Shown here: piece by piece, positions 1 to 5,595 of the stretch | How the letters are laid out: every line of letters starts with the position of its first letter | Numbering within the stretch: position 1 is the stretch's first letter | Assembly (NCBI GenBank): GCA_023396535.1 | Contig: JAEWWD010000274.1 | Coordinates: 1-5,603, forward strand | Length of the DNA: 5,603 nucleotides | Source: Bacillota bacterium | Lineage (GTDB): Bacteria; Bacillota; Clostridia; Christensenellales; CAG-138 | Direction of reading: 5' to 3' | The notes under the pieces: model-generated | What the model was told of the DNA's origin: nothing | Seen by the model: the letters and a program-made list of their open reading frames with translations, nothing else | Database searches by the model: none | Translations under genes and position numbers: made by a program

Positions 1-706
1 GCCACAGGCTGTCGGTACGCAGACCCTCTACAAACATGCGCTCAAAGCCATATAACACGGCGTAGGCAAGCAGCATGTCGCCGTCGTGTTTGGTACGCTT
101 ACGAAGATAGAACCACAGGAACAGGAATACCAGAACGCACCACATGGATTCGTAAAAGAATGTGGCGTAATAAAATGGATGCTCCAGAGGCGAGTTTTCA
201 ATATAAACGGCAAATGGGAACCACCAAAGTTTGGGGTTGGTGATAGGCGCGCCGTACGCTTCCTGATTGAAGAAATTGCCCCAGCGTCCGATGGCCTGCG
301 CGAGTATGAGGCCCGGCGCTATGCAATCCGCGAGCTTTAAGAAACGCATCTTCTTAACGCGCGTATAAATCAACAGTCCGAGCAGCCCGCCGATCACGGC
401 GCCGTATATCGCCAATCCGCCTTCCCAGATATACAGCATGCGAATGGGATTGGAAAGATACTGTTTTAGCTCAAAGAGTACATAATACAGCCGTGCGCCA
501 ACGACGCCGCACGGGATGATAACGAGGCAGAGATCCAGCATGGTATCCTCGCTGATACCCTTGCGCTTTGCTTCCCGTATGGCAAGCAGCACCGCGATGA
601 GAATACCCGTTGCCATCAGTACGCCATACCAGTAAATATCCCTGCCGAACAGGGAAAATGCAACCCTGCTCGGATTCTGGAATGCGATATTGCCGGAGCC
701 ATTCAT
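1..706 (-). CDS. lgt: Prolipoprotein diacylglyceryl transferase Lgt, C-terminus cut by window edge
   Basis: Integral membrane enzyme that moves the diacylglyceryl group of phosphatidylglycerol onto the lipobox cysteine of prolipoproteins, the first step of lipoprotein maturation. The visible 235 residues start at ATG 706-704 behind an AGGAGGA ribosome-binding site (716-722, 9-base spacing). The frame stays open to the left edge; family members are usually about 260-300 residues, so only the end is missing. The diagnostic signature GRWGNFFNQEAYG is at residues 140-152 and ERMFVEGLRTDSL at 222-234. Mapped by eye onto E. coli Lgt, Tyr27, Arg141, Asn144, Glu149, Arg223 and Glu227 match Tyr26, Arg143, Asn146, Glu151, Arg239 and Glu243. 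Tyr101 (in GGLAIYG) sits where E. coli has His103. Several hydrophobic segments (about 24-44, 58-78, 96-115, 128-140, 181-199, 212-225) fit a polytopic protein. It lies 136 bases downstream of ygiQ and probably has its own promoter. Confidence 0.97.
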   Translation of the reverse strand, partial: MNGSGNIAFQNPSRVAFSLFGRDIYWYGVLMATGILIAVLLAIREAKRKGISEDTMLDLCLVIIPCGVVGARLYYVLFELKQYLSNPIRMLYIWEGGLAIYGAVIGGLLGLLIYTRVKKMRFLKLADCIAPGLILAQAIGRWGNFFNQEAYGAPITNPKLWWFPFAVYIENSPLEHPFYYATFFYESMWCVLVFLFLWFYLRKRTKHDGDMLLAYAVLYGFERMFVEGLRTDSLW

Positions 707-751
707 GAAACTATTTCCTCCTGAAGCGTGTTAGCCAATGGATTCCAAAAC

Positions 752-780
752 ATTATACTCCATAAGCATCCCGGAGAAAA
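752..780 (-). promoter_or_regulatory. Candidate promoter for lgt
   Basis: The minus strand has a perfect TATAAT at 757-752. The hexamer 17 bases upstream, TTTTCT (780-775), matches the -35 consensus at only three of six positions, and there is no TG extension. Transcription would begin near 745, giving a leader of about 40 bases before the lgt ATG with the ribosome-binding site inside it. One arm of an 8-base inverted repeat falls in the spacer, so an activator or repressor site is possible but unproven. The -10 match is good and the rest is weak. Confidence 0.45.
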
Positions 781-836
781 GTGCGGATTGCGACCCGGCT
801 TATGGACGATAGGATGCCGGGCGCTGTTTCCGGCAT
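760..836. repeat. Overlapping inverted repeats in the ygiQ-lgt gap
   Basis: Two perfect inverted repeats are visible. CCATAAGC at 760-767 pairs with GCTTATGG at 798-805 (8 bp, 30 bases apart), and ATGCCGG at 814-820 pairs with CCGGCAT at 830-836 (7 bp, 9-base loop). A third pairing, CCCGGC (794-799) with GCCGGG (816-821), would compete with the second. Neither hairpin is followed by a T-run on the minus strand, so an ordinary intrinsic terminator for ygiQ is not supported. They could be an operator, an RNA fold, or a degenerate GC-rich repeat. The rest of the 136-base gap shows only the lgt promoter candidate and ribosome-binding site. Confidence 0.5.
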
Positions 837-842
837 TACAGG

Positions 843-2723
843 TTACTTTCGCCGGCCTGACGCACTTTTCTTTTTTCTTTGCCGTTGTGAGAATCCCTTT
901 TGCGTCGGTAATCCTTCCGTATTGCCGCGCACGGGCGGTACAAGCGCATCCGGCCCGAAGCCAATAAGATTCTCCCGATCGCACATGCGCAGCGCTTCCC
1001 GTACCTTTGCATAATTTCTGGGCAAAAAATACTGCATGAGCGCCCTTTGCAGCACCTTTTCATGTTGCGTGCGCGGGACGTATACGGGCTGCATGGTCCT
1101 CGGGTCGAGACCAGTAAAGTACATACACGTCGAAAGCGTCCCCGGCGTTGGGTAAAAATCCTGTACCTGCTCGGGCCGTTGACCGCTGTGCTTGAGGTAC
1201 AGCGCCAGCTCTACTGCCGCGTTCAGATCGCTGCCCGGATGAGAAGATATAAAATACGGCACGATATACTGTTTCAGCCCCAGCTCGCGGTTAACGGCTT
1301 CGTATCGCTGCACGAATCTCTCATACAGATCGCCGGACGGCTTATTCATATAATACAGCACGCGCTCACTGACATGCTCCGGCGCTACCTTGAGCTGTCC
1401 GCTCACATGATGCCGTATGAGCTCGCGTAAGAACGCGCGGTCCTTGTCGTACATCACATAGTCGTACCGTACGCCGGAGCGCACGAATACCTTTTTAATA
1501 CCCGGCAGAGTGCGCAGCTTACGCAGCAGCGCGATATACTCGCTGTGATCCACCGTCAGTTTGTCACAACGCGCAAAGCCGATGCATTGCTTGTCCGCAC
1601 AAACGCCCGCGCGAAGCTGCTTCTCGCAGGCCGGTCGGCGAAAATTCGCGGTTGGGCCGCCCACGTCATGGATATAGCCTTTGAACCCCGGCGACTTTAT
1701 CAGTTTTTTCGCTTCCTCGATAAGCGATTCATGGCTTCGCGACTGTACGACCCGCCCCTGATGAAACGTGAGCGCACAGAATGAGCATGCGCCAAAGCAC
1801 CCGCGGCAGGAGGTAAGTGAAAACTCCACCTCATCGAGTGCGGGAATATGTTCTTTATATCGCGGATGGGGGCGGCGCGTGAAAGGCAGCGCATATACAG
1901 CGTCCAGCTCCGCGCGCGTAAGAGGGGCGGCCGGCGGGTTCGCGACCAGATAGGATTTTTCATGCTTCTGCACCAGCCGCTTGCCGCGCACGGCGTCCTG
2001 TTCCCTGTATTGCTGCATACAGGCGCGCGCATAGGCGCTTTTATCCGCCCCGACTTCCATATAGGAGGGCGTCTCCGAATATTCATAGACCCGGTCCAGC
2101 GACGTCGCCATAAAGCAGGTGCCGGCAATATACGTGATATCCGCTATGGACAGACCGGAGTTGAGAGCATCCGCAATTTCCACAATCGCGCGCTCGCCCA
2201 TCCCGTATACGAGCAGATCGGCGCCCGAATCCGCCAATATGGAATGGCGGACGGCGTCGTCCCAATAATCGTAATGCGCAAAACGGCGCAAGCTGGCTTC
2301 CAGGCCGCCCAAAACAACGGGGATACCTCTATACGCCTGTTTGCAGCGGTTGGCATACACGATGGCCGCGCGATCAGGGCGCATTCCCGCTTTGCCGCCC
2401 GGCGAATAGACGTCGTCGGACCGCCTGTGCTTTGTTACGGAATAGTGGTTGACCATGGAATCGAGGTTGCCGGAAGTTACCAGGTATGCGAGCCGGGGGC
2501 GGCCTAAGACCTGAAAATCCGATACGCCCTCCCAGGCCGGTTGCGGTATAACGCCGACGCTATACCCGTTCTTTTCCAGTATGCGCCCAATGATGGCCGC
2601 GCCAAAACTCGGGTGATCGATGTACGCGTCCCCCGTGATCAAAATGAAATCGGGTTGTTCTATGCCTCTTTCCCGAAGCTCCTGTGCGCTTACGGGCAAT
2701 GGGCGAATTATCAAAGTTTCCAT
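843..2723 (-). CDS. ygiQ: YgiQ family radical SAM protein (UPF0313), function unknown
   Basis: A 626-residue protein of the YgiQ family, conserved radical-SAM enzymes whose substrate is not known. The N-terminal domain has GDAYIDHPSFG (residues 31-41) and GGLEASLRRFAHYDYWD (139-155), typical of the family. The radical-SAM core carries CFGACSFC (309-316), with Cys309, Cys313 and Cys316 as the CxxxCxxC ligands of the 4Fe-4S cluster that cleaves S-adenosylmethionine. A second conserved cysteine set (366, 375, 380, 386) follows. The C-terminal YgiQ-associated domain shows FYPTPGT (523-529) and LIGFGPDALVPP (586-597), then a basic, Lys/Arg-rich tail (613-626). I chose ATG 2723 because the homology begins just after it; an upstream in-frame ATG at 2762 would add 13 residues that do not look like the family. 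Neither start has a clear ribosome-binding site. The length is in the range of Gram-positive YgiQ proteins and shorter than E. coli YgiQ. A -1 slippery heptamer lies near the stop. Confidence 0.95.
   Translation of the reverse strand: METLIIRPLPVSAQELRERGIEQPDFILITGDAYIDHPSFGAAIIGRILEKNGYSVGVIPQPAWEGVSDFQVLGRPRLAYLVTSGNLDSMVNHYSVTKHRRSDDVYSPGGKAGMRPDRAAIVYANRCKQAYRGIPVVLGGLEASLRRFAHYDYWDDAVRHSILADSGADLLVYGMGERAIVEIADALNSGLSIADITYIAGTCFMATSLDRVYEYSETPSYMEVGADKSAYARACMQQYREQDAVRGKRLVQKHEKSYLVANPPAAPLTRAELDAVYALPFTRRPHPRYKEHIPALDEVEFSLTSCRGCFGACSFCALTFHQGRVVQSRSHESLIEEAKKLIKSPGFKGYIHDVGGPTANFRRPACEKQLRAGVCADKQCIGFARCDKLTVDHSEYIALLRKLRTLPGIKKVFVRSGVRYDYVMYDKDRAFLRELIRHHVSGQLKVAPEHVSERVLYYMNKPSGDLYERFVQRYEAVNRELGLKQYIVPYFISSHPGSDLNAAVELALYLKHSGQRPEQVQDFYPTPGTLSTCMYFTGLDPRTMQPVYVPRTQHEKVLQRALMQYFLPRNYAKVREALRMCDRENLIGFGPDALVPPVRGNTEGLPTQKGFSQRQRKKKSASGRRK
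870..876 (-). other. Candidate -1 frameshift heptamer A AAA AAG in the ygiQ tail
   Basis: In the ygiQ frame the codons AGA-AAA-AAG place the heptamer A AAA AAG in exactly the phase used by E. coli dnaX. After a -1 slip the frame stays open for 55 more codons, through the intergenic gap, and ends in TGA 705-703, which overlaps the lgt ATG as ATGA. The product would be 673 residues rather than 626. Possible stimulators are modest: an AAGGGA at 899-894, about 17 bases upstream, and a 5-bp CCGGC/GCCGG stem (855-851 with 834-830) downstream. The run may simply reflect the lysine-rich tail. Confidence 0.25.
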
Positions 2724-2801
2724 ACCCCATACTCTACCCCATATGCGCACGGTATGCAACATTACGCCGCAGGCGCTGCTTCGTTGCGCCGAGTATGCTC
2801 C

Positions 2802-2829
2802 ATTATCCGCCGGAATTGGCTCCTGTCAG
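2802..2829 (-). promoter_or_regulatory. Candidate promoter for ygiQ
   Basis: Just after the DivIVA-domain gene the minus strand reads CTGACA (2829-2824), a 16-base spacer, then GATAAT (2807-2802). Each hexamer matches its sigma-A consensus at five of six positions. Transcription would start near 2795 and give a leader of about 70 bases to the preferred ygiQ ATG at 2723. Starting there leaves the alternative ATG at 2762 about 33 bases into the transcript. A short stem GGCGC/GCGCC can form in this leader. This suggests ygiQ is transcribed separately from the division genes upstream. Confidence 0.5.
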
Positions 2830-2837
2830 CAAAAAAA

Positions 2838-3056
2838 CTACTGATTTGCTTTTTGGCCATTGCCGGATTGCAGTAACGCATCATATTCGTCCAACTGCGC
2901 AAGCAGTGCTTCCATACGCGAAAGCAGCAAGTTTCTCTCCTGCTCCATTTCGTCGAGCGTACGGATGACCTCGTCAAGAAACAGGTCAACTTCCTGTACG
3001 TCATATCCCCGAAATACCTTTGTAAAACGCGCTTTTACGATATCGTCCGAATGCAC
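2838..3056 (-). CDS. Minimal DivIVA-domain protein (72 residues)
   Basis: A short protein consisting almost only of the N-terminal DivIVA domain. The diagnostic stretch FTKVFRGYDVQEVDLFLDEV spans residues 11-30. Phe15-Arg16 correspond to the Phe17-Arg18 pair that inserts into membranes in B. subtilis DivIVA. Residues about 24-63 are a leucine-rich heptad-like helix expected to form a coiled coil, followed by a short polar end (GNGQKANQ). Family DivIVA proteins are usually 150 residues or longer and GpsB about 100, so the second, oligomerising part is missing. The start is GTG 3056-3054, placed at the usual family N-terminus and preceded by GGAGGGGGG. In-frame upstream TTG (3116) and ATG (3074) codons would lie in the terminator or lack a ribosome-binding site. 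By family it should sit at curved membranes or the septum and recruit partners; here that role is inferred. It follows sepF across a terminator. A GpsB-like role is an alternative. Confidence 0.85.
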   Translation of the reverse strand: MHSDDIVKARFTKVFRGYDVQEVDLFLDEVIRTLDEMEQERNLLLSRMEALLAQLDEYDALLQSGNGQKANQ

Positions 3057-3063
3057 GGCCGCA

Positions 3064-3072
3064 CCCCCCTCC
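3064..3072 (-). promoter_or_regulatory. Ribosome-binding site fixing the GTG start of the DivIVA-domain gene
   Basis: The minus strand reads GGAGGGGGG followed by TGCGGCC and then GTG at 3056. The purine run ends seven bases before the start codon and its GGAGG core lies 11 bases away, a workable spacing. No other in-frame start nearby has such a signal, so it supports GTG over the ATG at 3074 or the TTG at 3116. Confidence 0.7.
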
Positions 3073-3084
3073 ATCCGTCTGTGC

Positions 3085-3113
3085 AAAAAAACGCGCCGAA
3101 ACGGGTCGGCGCG
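3085..3113 (-). terminator. Intrinsic terminator after sepF
   Basis: On the minus strand, CGCGCCGA (3113-3106) and TCGGCGCG (3099-3092) form a perfect 8-bp GC-rich stem with a 6-base loop, directly followed by seven T residues (3091-3085). It begins 22 bases after the sepF stop codon and ends 28 bases before the GTG of the DivIVA-domain gene. This is the textbook form of a Rho-independent terminator and should end the hlyD-like/yggS/sepF transcript, at least in part. Confidence 0.9.
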
Positions 3114-3135
3114 CAAGAGCCCAATGTGGAAGCCG

Positions 3136-3582
3136 TCAGATCAACCCATCCTCGCCCAATTCACCTTCGCCGTTGCCTATGATGTCGTAGTTGTTGGGCG
3201 CAACCACGAATATCCCCCGCGAAATCTTGAATATGGTTCCGTTGAGCGCATATACCGCACCGGCCATGAAATCGAGTATGCGCTGTGCGCATTCAATTTC
3301 CAGCTCTTCCATATTCACGATGACGGGTTTGCGGCTCTTCAAATTGTCGATGATGTTCTGCGTATCCTCGTAGCTGATGGGATGGTACACGATCATCTTC
3401 ATTTGCGAAGCCGCGGGCATGCTGACGACATTGCTGCGCCTTTTGTCGCGTGCGCCGAAACTTACTACGTTATCGGGCTGCTCCATCTGGCTTTCCGGAT
3501 AATAGTCGTTCTGAAATTCGTCTTCCTGATCCGTCTCCTCGATACCGATATAGTCGAGGAATCTGTTGAAGAGTTTTGCCAT
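3136..3582 (-). CDS. sepF: Cell division protein SepF
   Basis: SepF (YlmF) of 148 residues, about the usual family length. It binds the FtsZ C-terminal tail and anchors and bundles FtsZ filaments at the division membrane. Residues 1-13 (MAKLFNRFLDYIG) form the amphipathic membrane-targeting helix; 15-60 are an acidic, poorly conserved linker; 62-135 are the folded SepF domain. That domain has MIVYHPISYEDTQNIIDNL (63-81), the KPVIVNMEEL stretch (85-94) and RILDFMAGAVYALNG (101-115), which lies at the dimer interface in the family. The end (GNGEGELGEDGLI) is acidic. The start ATG has a strong GGAGG (3594-3590) seven bases upstream. It is the third gene after the HlyD-like and yggS genes, in the same order as yggS-sepF across Bacillota. 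The 103-base gap upstream holds a hairpin touching the ribosome-binding site, and a terminator follows. Confidence 0.97.
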   Translation of the reverse strand: MAKLFNRFLDYIGIEETDQEDEFQNDYYPESQMEQPDNVVSFGARDKRRSNVVSMPAASQMKMIVYHPISYEDTQNIIDNLKSRKPVIVNMEELEIECAQRILDFMAGAVYALNGTIFKISRGIFVVAPNNYDIIGNGEGELGEDGLI

Positions 3583-3592
3583 GTTCTTTCCT

Positions 3593-3617
3593 CCAAACGA
3601 ATAAAAGTATTCGTTGG
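3593..3617 (-). promoter_or_regulatory. Hairpin abutting the sepF ribosome-binding site
   Basis: In the sepF leader the minus strand reads AACGAATA (3615-3608), loop CTTT, TATTCGTT (3603-3596), a perfect 8-bp stem. With one bulged base (3595) the stem can extend by CC (3617-3616) pairing with GG (3594-3593), which are the first two bases of the GGAGG ribosome-binding site. The stem could modulate access of the ribosome to sepF. It is AT-rich and has no T-run after it, so it is not an intrinsic terminator. The remaining upstream gap (3618-3685) shows a weak GCCGC/GCGGC pairing and no convincing promoter. Confidence 0.5.
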
Positions 3618-3685
3618 CGCTTGGAGAGGAACATTTGCCGCTAAAATATCTCTCTATGCGGCTATCTGCAACGGAGTATCTCTTT

Positions 3686-4378
3686 CTATATCCCCGTCTG
3701 CATTCTTGCGCCGAACAGCGCGCTGCCTACGCGTACCATAGTCGCTCCCTCGCGTATGGCTGCTTTATAATCCCCGCTCATGCCCATGGAAAGGTGCTGC
3801 ATGCTTACGCCAGGGATAGACTTGCACTGCTCAAACAACTTGCGCATACGCGCGAAATAGGGAACCGCTTCCTGTTCGTCCAGCGCTGGGGGTACACACA
3901 TCAGGCCCTTCACATTAAGATGCGGCATATCCGCCATGGAATACAGGAATTCTGCGAGGTTTCTCTCCTCAATGCCGCCCTTTTGCACTTCGTGCCCAAT
4001 GTTCACCTGCACCAGGATATCCTGTATGACGGAATGTTTCCCGGCCTGGCGTTCCATTTCCTGCGCGAGCTGGATACGATCTACCGACTGTACCAAATCA
4101 GCCTGTCCGATAATATATTTTACCTTATTTGTCTGAAGTTGTCCAATAAAATGCACTGAGCAGCCGCTGGATCTGAAAAAATCAAGCTTCTGAGTCAGTT
4201 CCTGCGCCCGGTTTTCCCCCACGCTGCGCACGCCCAACGCAATCGCCGGCGCGATGCGCTCGACGGGCACAAATTTCGTAACGGCGATCAGCGTAATTTC
4301 ATCTGTATTCCTGCCGGACGCCGCGCAGGCGTCGGCTATCCCATCCTGTACCCTTATATAATTCTCCTCGATGCTCAT
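3686..4378 (-). CDS. yggS: YggS family pyridoxal phosphate homeostasis protein
   Basis: A 230-residue PLP-binding protein of the YggS/YlmE/PLPBP family, the usual length. It is a single alanine-racemase-like TIM barrel without known catalysis that buffers pyridoxal 5'-phosphate and affects amino-acid metabolism. Lys35 in LIAVTKFVP (residues 30-38) is the expected PLP Schiff-base lysine. Other family motifs are VGENRAQEL (53-61), HFIGQLQTNK (76-85), LSMGMSGDYKAAI (196-208) and VRVGSALFG (215-223), the latter two holding the phosphate-binding loops. The start ATG 4378 has GGAGG (4388-4384) five bases upstream and fits the family N-terminus. A further upstream in-frame start at 4492 would add 38 basic residues read out of frame from the neighbouring gene, so it is rejected. 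It starts 19 bases after the HlyD-like gene, implying one transcript. Linkage to sepF is conserved in Bacillota, though the functional reason is unclear. Confidence 0.96.
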   Translation of the reverse strand: MSIEENYIRVQDGIADACAASGRNTDEITLIAVTKFVPVERIAPAIALGVRSVGENRAQELTQKLDFFRSSGCSVHFIGQLQTNKVKYIIGQADLVQSVDRIQLAQEMERQAGKHSVIQDILVQVNIGHEVQKGGIEERNLAEFLYSMADMPHLNVKGLMCVPPALDEQEAVPYFARMRKLFEQCKSIPGVSMQHLSMGMSGDYKAAIREGATMVRVGSALFGARMQTGI

Positions 4379-4397
4379 GATATCCTCCAACCAAGCT

Positions 4398-5582
4398 TTA
4401 CGGCTTATGATAGCGCAGTCCTTCCACCAGCGTCTGCTCCGACTGCGCGGCGCGTATGACCGCCTCCGTATCGTCTGCCGCGAGAACCTCAATTTCCGTC
4501 CAGACCTGTTCCTTGCCGGACACGCGCAATATGCCCGGCTTCCCCTCCCGCATTTCGATGGCGTCCAAAGGCACCGTCAGGCCTGTGACGTCTTTCATGA
4601 TGGTGGCGCCAACCATACGCACGCCCATTAGGTCAGTCATAGTCTGATGGAACTCCAGTATGTTGACCACCTGTTTTGCTGAAACGATGGGCGCAAGCGC
4701 CGTGCCGGTAAAGGGCATGTCCGAATATCCGTCGAAAACTACAGTATAGGTTTCACCCTGCACCAGGCGGAACGCGGAGGAACTGCCTGTTAAAAACGCG
4801 ATATAAAAATGTTCGCCGTTGATCAGTCTGTACAAAGGACTTTCTGTGGTCGTATCGATACCGGTGGCCACGCCGCTTCCACGCAATACGCCCGCAATGA
4901 GATCGGCATTGAGCATATTCAGTTTGGAGGCTGAGATCGCCTGCTCGTAACCGTCAAAATAAAAACTGACGATACCGTCGCCGACGGTATTGATAATATC
5001 GCGCTTCCACGCTGCGAGATTAGATAGCTGCTGTTCTTCCTGTTGATACAGGCCCGTCAGTTTTTCATCCGGCTGTATGTTTTTTAAAATCTCCGTACGC
5101 TTTGAGAGCAGTTCTTTGAGTTCCTGCTCCAGCGTGAGCATGTCGCCGTTCGTTTCCTTTCGGGCTGATGCGCGGATAGCTTCCTGGTTCTGCTGAATTT
5201 GCAGTTTCACAGCGTCCAAATCAGGATTGACGATATCCGCAACCAGATTCATCTGATAGTCATAAATCGATTTCTGCACGTCCAGCAGCGTCTGCATGGT
5301 TTCTTCCTGATAGCCCCATTTGAACACCTGGGCGATCTGGTCGCCTTCCTTGACATGCGCACCTTCCACGACGTCGAAGAGTATTTTATCGTACCGTTCG
5401 GTGGTTACGCTGACTTCATCGCGGACCAATACGGTTTTTGCGTTATAATTCAACCGCATGGTGCCGGTTTGCAGCTCTCCTTCCCGGCCGCCGCCCAGCA
5501 GGAAAAAAAGTCCTATGCCGGCCGCCGCCAAAATTACGCCGGTAAGCACAAAGAATCGCGCCTTAAACCTGACTCTGGTCAT
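4398..5582 (-). CDS. HlyD-like membrane-anchored adaptor protein
   Basis: A 394-residue protein with the layout of HlyD/membrane-fusion adaptors. A short basic N-terminus (MTRVRFKARF) leads into one transmembrane helix at about 10-30, and the rest should lie outside the membrane. Residues 50-87, with the stretch VVEGAHVKEGDQIAQVF (71-87), look like the first half of a lipoyl/barrel-sandwich domain. Residues about 92-195 are rich in Gln, Glu and Leu and probably form the coiled-coil hairpin. GIVSFYFDGYE (203-213) looks like the return half, followed by beta-barrel-like sequence with VPLDAIEMREGKPGILRV (337-354) as in adaptor C-terminal domains. In the family such proteins join an export pump; no pump gene is visible here, so its partner is unknown. 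Start ATG 5582 has GGGAGG seven bases upstream. It is the first visible gene of the yggS-sepF cluster. Family assignment is by architecture, so a division or envelope role is also possible. Confidence 0.75.
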   Translation of the reverse strand: MTRVRFKARFFVLTGVILAAAGIGLFFLLGGGREGELQTGTMRLNYNAKTVLVRDEVSVTTERYDKILFDVVEGAHVKEGDQIAQVFKWGYQEETMQTLLDVQKSIYDYQMNLVADIVNPDLDAVKLQIQQNQEAIRASARKETNGDMLTLEQELKELLSKRTEILKNIQPDEKLTGLYQQEEQQLSNLAAWKRDIINTVGDGIVSFYFDGYEQAISASKLNMLNADLIAGVLRGSGVATGIDTTTESPLYRLINGEHFYIAFLTGSSSAFRLVQGETYTVVFDGYSDMPFTGTALAPIVSAKQVVNILEFHQTMTDLMGVRMVGATIMKDVTGLTVPLDAIEMREGKPGILRVSGKEQVWTEIEVLAADDTEAVIRAAQSEQTLVEGLRYHKP

Positions 5583-5589
5583 CGTGAAA

Positions 5590-5595
5590 CCTCCC
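5590..5595 (-). promoter_or_regulatory. Ribosome-binding site fixing the HlyD-like gene start
   Basis: GGGAGG (5595-5590) lies seven bases before ATG 5582. An in-frame TTG at 5597 overlaps this site and would leave it inside the coding region, so ATG is preferred. Only eight more bases are visible upstream, too few to judge the promoter. Confidence 0.75.

Noticed and set aside
814..836. Hairpin after ygiQ as an intrinsic terminator
   Set aside because: The 7-bp stem is sound, but the minus-strand sequence after it is CCTATCGTCC with no T-run.
703..984. 93-codon minus-strand frame ending at the lgt start, taken as an independent gene
   Set aside because: Its first part overlaps the ygiQ tail in another frame, it has no ribosome-binding site and no recognisable domain. 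It is kept only as the possible -1 extension of ygiQ.
1848..2507. 219-codon open frame on the plus strand inside ygiQ
   Set aside because: It is antisense to conserved YgiQ sequence, with arginine/alanine-rich composition typical of a GC-driven shadow frame.
2724..2762. Upstream ATG for ygiQ at 2762
   Set aside because: It adds 13 residues not expected from the family and has no ribosome-binding site. It cannot be fully excluded because the preferred ATG at 2723 also has only a weak site.
2828..2850. AGCAAA/TTTGCT hairpin with an A/T run at the end of the DivIVA-domain gene as a terminator
   Set aside because: The stem is six mostly A-T pairs with an 11-base loop and is not followed by a T-run on the minus strand. 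It is too weak to call.
3638..3670. Promoter in the yggS-sepF gap (TTGCAG, 17 bases, TATTTT)
   Set aside because: The -35 matches consensus at three of six positions and the -10 at four of six, no better than chance in this composition.
3647..3689. Short direct repeat TATCTCT(T)CTAT-like in the yggS-sepF gap
   Set aside because: Two imperfect copies of about 11-13 bases, one covering the yggS stop codon. There are too few copies to suggest a binding-site array.
2860..3741. 293-codon open frame on the plus strand
   Set aside because: It runs antisense through the DivIVA-domain gene, the terminator and sepF, all of which have clear family motifs. Its translation shows no recognisable domain and there is no ribosome-binding site. 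It is a shadow frame.
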